Of a stretch of DNA of 64,000 nucleotides, positions 37,242 to 45,544 are shown one piece after another. Made by a program: the position numbers and the translations under genes. Position 1 is the stretch's first letter, and every line of letters starts with the position of its first letter. Source of the stretch: CAUZIZ01 sp965219855 (GTDB lineage Bacteria > Acidobacteriota > UBA6911 > RPQK01 > JAJDTT01); assembly GCA_965219855.1 (NCBI GenBank), contig CBDCOR010000014.1:434001-498000 (forward strand), in the 5' to 3' direction. The notes beneath the pieces were generated by a model. It was not told where the DNA came from and ran no database searches. It saw only the letters and a program-made list of their open reading frames with translations.

Positions 37242-38228
37242 TTAGCTCTGCAGCTCTTCCCACAACAGCGGCTTGCTGAAGTCATCGGTGCTCTTGTAGG
37301 GCTCATAGACGCCCGACACGGCTCGCTGTGACGTGCGTCTCAGAATACTTGCGACTTCTTCTTTGCCAAGCGGCTTGAAAGCTTGGGCTGCCTTGACATT
37401 CTTTTGCAGCACTTCCAGTGAGTCGGACCCGGTGCAGATCGTGGACACGGGTAGATTCAAGACATAGTGGATACACTCCTCAGGACTGACCGCCCGGGTC
37501 AGTAGGATATGGCCGAAACCCATGGTCTTCATGGCGATGATCCCAATCTGCCGTTTCGAGAGAAGCGGCAGGACATTTCGCTCGAAGCTGCGGTAGTGGA
37601 AATCGAAAGGATTCAAAGGCATCTGCACGGTGTCGAAGTCAAAATCCTTGGAGAGCATTTTCAGATGAATGTCGGGATCCTTGTGACCGGTGAAGCCGAC
37701 ATAGCGAACCTTGCCGGCCTTTCTAGCCTCGATCGCCGCTTCCACGGCGCCCCCGGGTGAGAAGATCATGTCGGGCACTTCTGGCCATACCACCTCGTGA
37801 AATTGCCACAGGTCGATGTGATCGGTGCGAAGCCTCTTAAGGCTGTCTTCGAGGTGCTTCAAAGCAGTTGCCTTCTTCCGCCCGTGATGCTTGGTCATTA
37901 TGAAGGCTTTCTCCCGACGGCTGCCTTGGAGTGCCCTCCCCAAGAGCTCTTCGCTGCGACCCCCGTGGTAGTCCCAAGCGTTGTCGAAGAAATTGATGCC
38001 CATATCTTGAGCGGCGTGGACTAGTTTGATAGCGTCGTTGTCCTGGTTGAGTCCCAGGTGATAACCACCGAGGCAGAGTGCGGATACCTTCTCGCCGGTC
38101 TTTCCCAGGGAGCGGTATGGCATCTCCCCGGCTGCCGCCACTACGGTAGGGCGGGCCAGAGCCGTTCCTGCCATCGCCGCCACACCGGTCTGAATAAACT
38201 GTCTTCGGTTCCGAGCAGGATCACCCAT
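37242..38228 (-). CDS. Aldo/keto reductase, Tat-exported
   Basis: 328 residues, with GGAGG nine bases before the ATG. The Tat signal is RNRRQFIQTGVAAMAGTALA. The AKR catalytic set is visible: D and Y in NFFDNAWDYHGGRSEELLG (about 79-97), K in IMTKHHGRK (about 112), H in WQFHEVVWPE (about 143). VRYVGFTGHKDPDIHL and IIAMKTMGFG fit the (beta/alpha)8 barrel. The C terminus is short, as in Tat-type AKRs common in Acidobacteriota and Planctomycetota, whose substrates are unknown sugars or aldehydes. An NADPH-dependent enzyme in the periplasm would need its cofactor bound before export, which Tat allows. No operon partner. Confidence 0.85.
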   Translation of the reverse strand: MGDPARNRRQFIQTGVAAMAGTALARPTVVAAAGEMPYRSLGKTGEKVSALCLGGYHLGLNQDNDAIKLVHAAQDMGINFFDNAWDYHGGRSEELLGRALQGSRREKAFIMTKHHGRKKATALKHLEDSLKRLRTDHIDLWQFHEVVWPEVPDMIFSPGGAVEAAIEARKAGKVRYVGFTGHKDPDIHLKMLSKDFDFDTVQMPLNPFDFHYRSFERNVLPLLSKRQIGIIAMKTMGFGHILLTRAVSPEECIHYVLNLPVSTICTGSDSLEVLQKNVKAAQAFKPLGKEEVASILRRTSQRAVSGVYEPYKSTDDFSKPLLWEELQS

Positions 38229-38351
38229 GATGTATATCCTCCGTGGAGACTATTGCCAGGCCGGGTCCGTCCGATCTAATGGCCTGGCTTCGACCAAGGC
38301 TAGCACCGCTCAGATTCTGTTGTCCAACTTCCCCAACTCTGTTCGAGTGGG

Positions 38352-38631
38352 CTAGGAGCCTGTCCAAGTAATGGTCCGAGTTGCGTTACAGGCGCCGTTT
38401 GTCCAGATGCGAGGCAGGGCAACGCAGGCGATGCTCGGTCATCTTCAAGGAGCCCGAACAAAGCAGATGGGCTGACGCCGCCTGTAACCCGAAGGGAGAA
38501 TGGGGGTTGCGGCCGATCTCCGCGTTCGTCGTCGTCGAAGATGACCAAGCATCGACTTCCTCCTCCTGCCTTGATCTCGCCTCGCAAGCCCCATTCTCGC
38601 AACCCGGACCATTACTCGGACAGGCTCCTAG
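38352..38631. mobile_element. MITE-like element E, 280 bp, 34-bp terminal inverted repeats
   Basis: The left end CTAGGAGCCTGTCCAAGTAA ... GTTGCG (38352-38385) is matched by its complement at 38598-38631 with two mismatches in 34. The interior has nested complementary segments: GCGATGCTCGGTCATCTTC on the left and GAAGATGACCAAGCATCG on the right, with GTTACAGGCGCC and GGCGCCTGTAAC-like pieces, so the whole element can fold into a long hairpin. A half copy is at 36866-36965, and the terminal motif GGAGCCTGTCCGAG also occurs at 16930. No transposase. It fills most of the gene-free gap 38229-38888. Confidence 0.8.
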
Positions 38632-38815
38632 AAGGCCTAATTACTCGACTCGGCGACCTGAAGCCGCTGTCCTACACGGGTAGTTTCCGCCAAGCTCACC
38701 AACAGGTCCAGATCGAAAGCTGGAAGGAGGCCAAGACAGAACAGCTCCGGCCCCTGATCATAGCGGACCGGTTGCTCCAGCAGGTCATGCAGACTTTTCA
38801 TCCCGTCTTCCACCT

Positions 38816-38893
38816 TAGCTTTGGTCTCCAGGCCGAAGTCCTATTCTTTCGCGCCTTTGGCTTGAGGACGGCGGCCTGGAGACCACCGCTACG
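38816..38893. repeat. Hairpin module B, single copy
   Basis: TAGCTTTGGTCTCCAGGCCG and CGGCGGCCTGGAGACCACCG form the stem around GCCTTTGGC. It lies at the 3' end of the lipoprotein gene at 38889 and could act as a transcript-end hairpin. Confidence 0.7.
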
Positions 38894-39893
38894 ACCCCGG
38901 TATCATCTCATCCAAACGCTGCCTCAGTGCGCTTTCCTGCTGCTGAAACGACGTCAAATCGGTCTCGGCTATGAAGATGTGACCGCCACGAGTGACTTGC
39001 TGACCGGGCTCCAAATCCCCAAACCAGACGAGCAGGTCGGTACAGGGCGCGTTCTGATTGGCCAGCACCGCCAACCCGTCGTTCGATAGATGAGCCGTGA
39101 GGAAGTGTCCCTTGTTGGTGATGTTCCAGCAGACTACACCAGGGAAGCTCACCGAAGGACCCGTCATCGACCCTGGCCGAACCCTGGCATACTCCTCTTC
39201 CCTTCCCTCTATTGGTAGAAAAGTACCCGGGCCGACGTTCGGGATCATCTGGTACTCCGTCCAGGAAGATCCGGCCTTGAGGTAGGGCCGATATCCGGTA
39301 ACCGGCGTGTGGAAGTGGTCCAGGCAGATCCAGGTGTACACATCTGTCCAAGTCTCATCCGAGCGATTGGTGACCCCGACACTGTAGTGGGCTCCCATGG
39401 AATCGGCGTAGATGCTGGCGGCCTGCCGACCCAGGACAGGCTTCTGCTCTGCAGCCGGATCGAGATAGAATCCCTCCTTTGGATCACTCTTCCAAAGACC
39501 GTTCAGATCCTTCACGGGACTGCCGACGTAGGACCATCGCGTCCCTTCCAACTTCCACTCCATCCCCACCTGGTAGTGGAGCTTTTTCCCATTGATATAG
39601 ATCTGTTCCGGCAGCCTCACAATCCAGGAAGCCTTGGCGGGCCGATTCTCCCAGCCGATTCGTTCCAAGCCATCTACCGTTATGACCACGACCTGCGGGG
39701 CCAAGGCGTCATGATAGCGACGGTAGGTGGGATAGGAGGAATGAACCTGGGGCTCCACCTTCAGCCGGTGGAAATTCAGCTCCACCGGACCGGGCGTCCC
39801 CATCTGCTGGTCGCCCTCCGAAGAAGAGCAAGCCTGAAGCATGAGCAGTGCCAGAAGCAGCGCCCGTGTGTAGCTCGAAGATCGCTCCTTCAT
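38889..39893 (-). CDS. Lipoprotein of unknown function
   Basis: I do not recognise the family with certainty. 334 residues with a lipobox (ALLLALLMLQACSSSEGDQQ) and a GAGGG site just before the ATG at 39893. The mature protein is beta-rich and aromatic: HYQVGMEWKLEGTRWSYVG, SVGVTNRSDETWTDVYTWIC, HFLTAHLSNDGLAVLANQNA. Two cysteines lie near LDHFH and in NAPCTDLLVWFGDLEPGQQV. It resembles carbohydrate-binding or aldose-epimerase-like beta sandwiches, but no active-site set is visible. It stands next to a complete glycosidase-like gene on the same strand, which suggests a shared role in glycan handling. Confidence 0.7.
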   Translation of the reverse strand: MKERSSSYTRALLLALLMLQACSSSEGDQQMGTPGPVELNFHRLKVEPQVHSSYPTYRRYHDALAPQVVVITVDGLERIGWENRPAKASWIVRLPEQIYINGKKLHYQVGMEWKLEGTRWSYVGSPVKDLNGLWKSDPKEGFYLDPAAEQKPVLGRQAASIYADSMGAHYSVGVTNRSDETWTDVYTWICLDHFHTPVTGYRPYLKAGSSWTEYQMIPNVGPGTFLPIEGREEEYARVRPGSMTGPSVSFPGVVCWNITNKGHFLTAHLSNDGLAVLANQNAPCTDLLVWFGDLEPGQQVTRGGHIFIAETDLTSFQQQESALRQRLDEMIPGS

Positions 39894-39974
39894 TCACCCT
39901 CTCGCTCTCGTTTCTAACCTTGAGGAGACCGGGTTTCCGGAGAGCCTGGGTGGACGGCGGCACGATCTAGCCGT

Positions 39975-40003
39975 CCCCAACCCCTGGCTTGCGCTTCAGG
40001 CTC
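39975..40003. repeat. Single arm of inverted-repeat element D
   Basis: CCCCAACCCCTGGCTTGCGC followed by TTCAGGCT matches the right arms at 22063-22090 and 28024-28052. No partner arm is near, so this is a decayed or half element. Confidence 0.65.
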
Positions 40004-40097
40004 CCATGTCCCGACAATGCTTGCTCCGATATGAAGTCAATTCCTGAATGATCTAGGCTGAACTGTAGCCTGGACTCCCCAGCTTCAAGCAAGAGTA

Positions 40098-41618
40098 TTA
40101 CCGAAACCGTAGCGAGTAAAGATCTGCGTCCTTCATGACGAAGCGCAGTCGTACTGGCTTTCCTGCCAACGGGCCTAATTGGGCTCCACTCTTCCATTCC
40201 ACGCGCCGGTCCAGCTGATCCCCGAAGATTTCGAAGGAATCTTCCAGGGCAAAGCCTTCCAGCGCGCGCCCGGCGGAATCCTGCACTTCGATCCGGAGGC
40301 TCCCGGCGGCCGAACTGGCAAAGTTGATCTCCAGAGTGTCCCCGTCAAAGATCAGGGGACGTGTCAGCAGCTCGCCTCCCTGCATGGGTGCGGCCACTGA
40401 GACGAAGCCATCTACCCTCAAGGTGTAGCGCCGGAGCCGATCGCTCTTCCCGGTCCAGTAGCTCTCGGTGGCATAGAGGGAAATCTCTTTGGGAGCGCCT
40501 GGAATGGCAGAAGCAGTCTCCACCGCATGCCAGGCCATATAGTGGTCCCCATAGGCCCAATTGTTCGGGTGTTGCGGACCGGGACGCAGGAACGACTCCC
40601 CCCAGCGCTTGAAGCTGTGGCCATCGCGGCTGGACATGAAAAGCGTGTCGGTGATCGCGCTGCCATAGCGAACGTGGCCCTGCGTACGCCCTTTTCGATG
40701 CTCGTATTGGGGCAGGTTCTTGTAGTGATCGTCCCAGACTCTCGCCTGGTAACGCACGGGAAAACCGATGAAGATGTGAGGCGCCCGATAGTAGGGCGCA
40801 ACCTGATTCGTGTAAAGGGGCTCATCGGGAACGTCGGGAAAGCGGACCATCACCGGATCGGTCCAGTGAATGAAGTTCTTGGAAGTGGATGTCCTGACAT
40901 CACGGATGTTCTCTCCGCTCGACGCATGCGGGTGGAAATCGCGGATGTAGGCCCGGTATTCCTGGCGGAGCGTGTCCCAGAAGGCGATATTCTGGGTGTC
41001 GAACGCGCCCTTCGTCATGACCGCTTTGCCGTCATCCATGAAGGACCATCGGATGGCGTCCGGGGATTGAAAGGCCCGCAGGCCCTTGGAGCTCTCCCAG
41101 GCCCAGGCCAAGGCCTTGTATTTTTGCTCTCGGGTCGCGGCAGGGTTGGCATCGATGAAAGGCGTCAGATCGTGCCCTTCGTACCCAGCTCCATCCCAAA
41201 CGATATTGTTCTTCTTCGAACCCTCGAACTCGATCAGCCCCAATTCCGGCTTTACCCAATGGATTCCGTCCAGGCTCTCGGCGTAACAGGCCAGGGGAAT
41301 GTGTGGACGGATCAACTCCTTGCCCTCGACCTGGATCTGCCAACCGCGATAGTAGAGCCGGTAGCGACCCTCGTCCTGAAAGATGTGATGGTAGCCACAG
41401 CCACTTCCCTCCCAGGGTTGATCGTGCACCAGGACCACTTCTCGGGGAATAGGGTGGTGCAGCTCAAGCCGGGCATGGGTCATGCTATCAATGAGGAAGT
41501 CATCGACGAACAACTCCCGGCGCGAGGCTATGTTGACGGCATCAGGCTGTCCGGCCCAACCAATCGCCGGGATCGGAAATAGTAAAATGACTACGCACAA
41601 GCTGCGGGTAAGCGACAT
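40098..41618 (-). CDS. Secreted glycosidase-like propeller with C-terminal beta-sandwich, intact family copy
   Basis: This is the best-preserved member, about 506 residues. ATG 41616-41618 is chosen over one 24 codons upstream, because AGAGGAAA precedes it and it starts the signal MSLTRSLCVVILLFPIPAIG. Blocks: RRELFVDDFLIDSMTHARLE; HDQPWEGSGCGYHHIFQDEG; YRLYYRGW; CYAESLDGIHWVKPELGLIE; EGSKKNNIVWDGAG; NIAFWDTLRQEYRAYIRDFH; YYRAPHIFIGFPVRY; MSSRDGHSFKRWGESFLRPG; then the tail LRVDGFVSVAAPMQGGELLT, ASSAAGSLRIEVQDSAG, LAGKPVRLRFVMKDADLYSL. The first part recalls the five-bladed folds of GH32/43/68-type proteins, with D in VDDF and SLDG as candidate acids. It ends directly after LYSLRFR. The substrate is unknown. 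Confidence 0.8.
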   Translation of the reverse strand: MSLTRSLCVVILLFPIPAIGWAGQPDAVNIASRRELFVDDFLIDSMTHARLELHHPIPREVVLVHDQPWEGSGCGYHHIFQDEGRYRLYYRGWQIQVEGKELIRPHIPLACYAESLDGIHWVKPELGLIEFEGSKKNNIVWDGAGYEGHDLTPFIDANPAATREQKYKALAWAWESSKGLRAFQSPDAIRWSFMDDGKAVMTKGAFDTQNIAFWDTLRQEYRAYIRDFHPHASSGENIRDVRTSTSKNFIHWTDPVMVRFPDVPDEPLYTNQVAPYYRAPHIFIGFPVRYQARVWDDHYKNLPQYEHRKGRTQGHVRYGSAITDTLFMSSRDGHSFKRWGESFLRPGPQHPNNWAYGDHYMAWHAVETASAIPGAPKEISLYATESYWTGKSDRLRRYTLRVDGFVSVAAPMQGGELLTRPLIFDGDTLEINFASSAAGSLRIEVQDSAGRALEGFALEDSFEIFGDQLDRRVEWKSGAQLGPLAGKPVRLRFVMKDADLYSLRFR

Positions 41619-42001
41619 TTTTCCTCTGTAGCCGCCCATTCTAGAGCAATACCCTACGAGGAACAGCTTTATATCGACTCCTGTTGCCACTTGAACGAGA
41701 GAGGCGATGGGATGATCGCCGAAGCAATTGGCAAGGTTCTCTACGAAGAGTTACGCTAAGGGTTCGCCTAAGAATAACTTGGCAGAGTTGGCACTCAGAT
41801 TTGCACCAGATTTGGTCGTGAACGATTGAGCAAAACCGCAGGCGTAGTCAGGCCCACGTCGAGAATTTCGTGATTGAGGAGCGCCCGAAGATGGTGTGAT
41901 GAAATGCCAGAATGTGAAGTTATGCTTGAGCGAGCCCTGATAGCTGGGTTGGTCCTTTCATCCGTGAACCAGATGGACTTGGACTCAGTCTTACTAGAGA
42001 C
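41619..42001. other. Gene-free stretch
   Basis: This gap between divergent genes should hold both promoters, but I see no clear motif, repeat or RNA. It contains no member of the repeat families found elsewhere. Confidence 0.4.
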
Positions 42002-42967
42002 GTGGAACTGAATCAACGATCCTCACTGAGTCGCCCCTCCAGTGGATGCCCGCTTCGCCTCGCCCGGTGGATTGGCCCCGGCTGTCTAGGATTGTTTCTA
42101 TTCTCAGCAACACTGGGCCAGGAAGCAGCCTCACCAGACTCTCCTTTTCCCACAATCGAAGACCTGCTGGAGAAGGTCCGGGAAAACCTCCACAGCGACC
42201 GCTTTCTGCTACGGCGATACACATACAACGATAGCCAGAAAGTCATTGAGCTGAACAAGAAGGGAGAACCCCAGAAGACGAAAGTCAGGAGCTACGAGGT
42301 CTTCCCTTCCACCGTCGAAGAATTGATCTATCGTCGTCTGGTCTCCAAGGATGGAAAACCGGTGAAGGAAAAGGAGCTCAGAAAGCAGGACAAGAAGTAC
42401 AACAAGAGAGTGCAGAAGTTCGTCAAGAAGGCCAGAAAGAGGGGCCTTCAGGCGGACTCCGAGTACGAGGCTGGAGAGGCAGAGGCGCTGAGAGAGGAGC
42501 AGGCGGTAATAGACGAGGTGCTTCGCCTCTACCAATTTGAAATCCAGGGGCGGAAGCTGCTAGAGGAGCACCCTACGCTGGTTGTCAGTTTTACTCCGCG
42601 CCCAGGGTTCAAGAGCAAGATCAAGGACACCAAGATACTCCAGAAAATTCAGGGTCGAGTCTGGGTCAGCGAGCAGGACTATCATCCCGTCAAAGTGGAG
42701 GCCGAGACTCTCAAGAGCCTCAAGTTCGGATGGGGTATCGTCGCCAAGCTCAACACGGGAGCACACATGGTCTTCCAGCGGCGTAAGGTCAACGACGAAG
42801 TCTGGCTACCCGCCAGGGCCTCTTTTCAAGGATCGGGCCGCTTGCTACTCTTCAAAGGGTTTCGGTTCCAGGCCACCAGCCTATATTCGGACTACAAGAA
42901 GTTCACGGTTGCCAGCAAGATCTCCTTTACACCGGCCGGTCAACCGGCACCAGCTGCTGTCCAATAG
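42002..42967 (+). CDS. Secreted protein of an Acidobacteriota-type family, function unknown
   Basis: 321 residues from GTG 42002. An arginine-containing lead and a hydrophobic stretch (IGPGCLGLFLFSATLGQEAA) make a signal peptide. The mature part begins with helices (IEDLLEKVRENLHSDRFLLR), is very rich in lysine (KKGEPQKTKVRSYEVFPST; RKQDKKYNKRVQKFVKKARK), and ends with beta strands (GRVWVSEQDYHPVKVEAET, NDEVWLPARASFQGSGRLLL, RFQATSLYSDYKKF). The second half resembles outer-membrane lipoprotein-sorting (LolA/LolB-like) folds, where YHPVKVEAET-type strands are common. I recall similar proteins from Acidobacteriota, but cannot check. An IS inserted four bases after its stop leaves the gene intact. 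Confidence 0.7.
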   Translation: MELNQRSSLSRPSSGCPLRLARWIGPGCLGLFLFSATLGQEAASPDSPFPTIEDLLEKVRENLHSDRFLLRRYTYNDSQKVIELNKKGEPQKTKVRSYEVFPSTVEELIYRRLVSKDGKPVKEKELRKQDKKYNKRVQKFVKKARKRGLQADSEYEAGEAEALREEQAVIDEVLRLYQFEIQGRKLLEEHPTLVVSFTPRPGFKSKIKDTKILQKIQGRVWVSEQDYHPVKVEAETLKSLKFGWGIVAKLNTGAHMVFQRRKVNDEVWLPARASFQGSGRLLLFKGFRFQATSLYSDYKKFTVASKISFTPAGQPAPAAVQ

Positions 42968-42976
42968 CCATCTAGA

Positions 42977-44845
42977 CCCAAAATAAGCGCAAGTTCGAAA
43001 ATAGACCCCTTTGTCGGCTCCGAGGAGCCATTTTGGAGACCTAAATTCTAAATTTCGGCGCGAAGTCACTCAGAACAGGCACGTCTTCAGCTGTCCTCCA
43101 CGCCGATCGCTCAGGGAAAACGATTCTGCCCTCTTGGGGGGCGTTTGTAGAGACACCTCGCCCCAGCTCTGGCGACCCTCGGAGCTACTTTATCTCCTTT
43201 CAGTTTCAGGTAGCTGGCCGGTGTTTCAACCACTTACTGCCTTCCAAGAGAAGACGGCTCCAACCATTGACATCCAGCAGCCGATAGACCAACTGTCGGC
43301 CCCTGCGCAAAATCTGGCAGGGCATTTCAATGACCTCTCGCAGGAAACGGCGATACTCCATCTTCACCAGCTCTCGGGCTTGCAGTCGCGCCGGCAGCAC
43401 CAACCCCATCCAGGCCTTCAGATTCCAGGCTTGAGCCGCAATCACCAGATAGGCCCAGTTGGCTACCAGCGTATCCGAGGGCATCCGCAGGGCCTCGACT
43501 CCGTTCTTGAGTTGTTCAATGACGTTCTCCTGGTTGCAGCGCCGGTTGTTTTCCCGTACGACTCCCGCCGTTCCCAACGTTCTGGCCGAGATATTGGTGA
43601 CATAAAAGTGGTAGCGCGTCTGCGGCAGCAGCCGCTTCTGGCCTTTCTCGACCAGGATCGTCTTGCGCAAGATCACCATCCGATAGGTTCGCTTCGCTTT
43701 GCTCGGACGGTAGTCGATCTCCGCGATCTCTTCCCGTTCCAGCGTCAGCGTCTTGAACCCGCGTCTCTTGACAATCTCCGGCTTCACTTTGTCCCGCCGC
43801 TGGCGCCGCTTCTTCCCTTTTCCTTTCCCCTGGCTGGGGCGCCCCAGCTCTTTCCATCTCGCTTCTGGCAACGCCTCCGCCCACTTGACGAAGCTCGGAT
43901 GGGCGTCGATCCCGAAGTCAAACTCCACGCCCGCCTCCGTCCAACGGTCAAAATGAGCCGTCAGCGAAAAATCCGTGTCCCCGCGCAGGCGCACCTTCCG
44001 AAAACCCGCCTCTCGAACCAGCTCGATACTCCGATCCAGCCATTCGGCCGCTCCCTCATGAGAGGGACGGTTGCCCGAGCGGTTGACCGCATAGAGCACC
44101 TCTCCCGTATTGGCCAGCGTCACGATCAGCGGCGCATAGCCCCACTGCCCGTCGTAGCTGATCTCCATCCCTTCCTTGCATTCGCCGCTCGTGGGGGCCA
44201 TCGTCCCATCCACGTCGATCTCCGCCCGTTGGAAGAAACGGGCCGGTTGTTGGGCCCAGACCTTGAGGCGGCTGGCATTGACGGCTTCCATCAGATCCAC
44301 CACGTCGGGCGCGTCAAAGCGGCGCACAAAGTCTCCGGCCGTGCTGGGGGCGGGGATCTTCTCGGCTCCCACCGCCTCCAGGAAACTCACACTCTGACGT
44401 CGCAGTTCAATATCCTGATAGCGGGTCCCGCCCGTGGCCACGTTGTAGATCAGGCTCAGGACGTGGTCCGATTCGTGGTACGGTTGGTGGCGTTTGAGCA
44501 GCGTCACCGCCTGGTCAATGGCTTTCCCCAGCCCACTCCACTTCACCACCTGCTGCAGCAGCCCCAGACCACCGTAACTGACCGCACCCGTTTTCTCCGA
44601 GACCTCGTAGCTGATGACCTCGGGCGAGAGCACCGGTTTCGGGTCTTGACCGTTCCAGCTGGGGCTCAATCGCTGAGCAACCTCTGCTTCCCGTTTGCGG
44701 ATGATTGCGCTATCCTTTTTCTTCACCTGAAATGCCTCCTTTCGGCTTGTTCTGAAGTTTCTTTGACAACCCCAGAATACCCGTCAGGTCTGGCATTTCA
44801 GGTGTTTACATGTGGTTTAGTCCACTTTCATCTACTTCTTTTGGG
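42977..44845 (-). mobile_element. Complete IS1380-family element (1869 bp), second full copy
   Basis: It has the same ends (CCCAAAATAAG ... CTTCTTTTGGG) and length as 34613-36481. TCTAGA at 42971-42976 is repeated at 44846-44851 as the target duplication. The insertion lies just after the stop codon of the gene at 42002. Confidence 0.9.
43206..44726 (-). CDS. IS1380-family transposase, second full copy
   Basis: 506 residues, differing from the copy at 34842 by residue 2 (K) and one arginine for cysteine in RLRGDTDFSL. The truncated fragment at 3543 also begins MKKK, so the MNKK form at 34842 is the derived one. All three catalytic regions (IDVDGT, GDTDFSL, NQENVIEQLKNG) are intact. Confidence 0.92.
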   Translation of the reverse strand: MKKKDSAIIRKREAEVAQRLSPSWNGQDPKPVLSPEVISYEVSEKTGAVSYGGLGLLQQVVKWSGLGKAIDQAVTLLKRHQPYHESDHVLSLIYNVATGGTRYQDIELRRQSVSFLEAVGAEKIPAPSTAGDFVRRFDAPDVVDLMEAVNASRLKVWAQQPARFFQRAEIDVDGTMAPTSGECKEGMEISYDGQWGYAPLIVTLANTGEVLYAVNRSGNRPSHEGAAEWLDRSIELVREAGFRKVRLRGDTDFSLTAHFDRWTEAGVEFDFGIDAHPSFVKWAEALPEARWKELGRPSQGKGKGKKRRQRRDKVKPEIVKRRGFKTLTLEREEIAEIDYRPSKAKRTYRMVILRKTILVEKGQKRLLPQTRYHFYVTNISARTLGTAGVVRENNRRCNQENVIEQLKNGVEALRMPSDTLVANWAYLVIAAQAWNLKAWMGLVLPARLQARELVKMEYRRFLREVIEMPCQILRRGRQLVYRLLDVNGWSRLLLEGSKWLKHRPAT

Positions 44846-44929
44846 TCTAGAAGGGCACTTCGGCGTTCGCTTGTTCGGTGTTTTGCGGTTCTTCATTGAC
44901 GCCTTGACCTTACTGTTGAAGAAGTTCTA

Positions 44930-45499
44930 AGCTGAAACTTCACCGCGAACGGCCACTGTGGCATAGCCTTCTAGGCCGTGATTGTCGAGCCCCTGGCTCG
45001 ACGGACAGAGAATGACGGGCAGCGATGCCCGTGCCACCGCAGGATCCCAAAGTTTCGTTCTCGAATGGGGCCAGCACCGCTGGGGACCCCACTAAGCTGA
45101 AACTTCAATTGGCGAATGTAGCTTTGGCCTCCAGGCCGAAGTCTTATTTTTCCGAGCCTTTGGCTCGGACGGCGGCCTGGAGCCCACCGCTACGTCCCTC
45201 GACTGAAGTTTCTTTCAGGTACGATCCGGCGCAGCCGGTGGCGGGGCTAAGCTGAAACTTCATTTGGCTGTTTCTGAGGGACAAGTTTGTAGCTCATTGA
45301 TATAGCAATCCTTGCGGCGTATTCAAGACACGTCCCTACGCCGAAGGCGTGACTGCGGGTAGCCCAGGGTTGCAATGCGAAGCGAGCTACCCTGGGTTCA
45401 AGTCGTCTTGTTCTTCTACGCTGAAAGCGTTGTTGCCAAAACCTTCCCGGTCGGCAATAACCCCTTCAGGGTATCGTGTTGTTGGGTATGTTCCGGGCA
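44930..45499. repeat. Gene-free, repeat-packed stretch
   Basis: In order: a palindromic GACGGGCAGCGATGCCCGTG piece (about 45014); module A (45049-45106); hairpin module B (45118-45193); a GGCGGGGCTAAGCTGAAACT end (about 45240); an 86-bp repeat F (45265-45350) also found at 54371-54456; and a short inverted repeat GGGTAGCCCAGGGTTGC / GCTACCCTGGGTTC (about 45356-45392). No gene is supported. It is flanked by two different IS elements. Confidence 0.75.
45265..45350 (+). repeat. Repeat F, copy 1 (86 bp)
   Basis: From GGCTGTTTCTGAGGGACAAG to ACGCCGAAGGCGT this is nearly identical to 54371-54456. The GCCGAAGGCG end can form a tight hairpin. Confidence 0.8.
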
Positions 45500-45544
45500 C
45501 ATAGGTAACAGTTTCTCCCAGGCACATAGGTTACAAGAGGAGTC

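Noticed and set aside
45356..45400. A possible tRNA from the GGTTCAAGTC-like sequence
   Set aside because: The segment is a short inverted repeat (GGGTAGCCC.../...GCTACCC) and has no D or anticodon arm at the right spacing.
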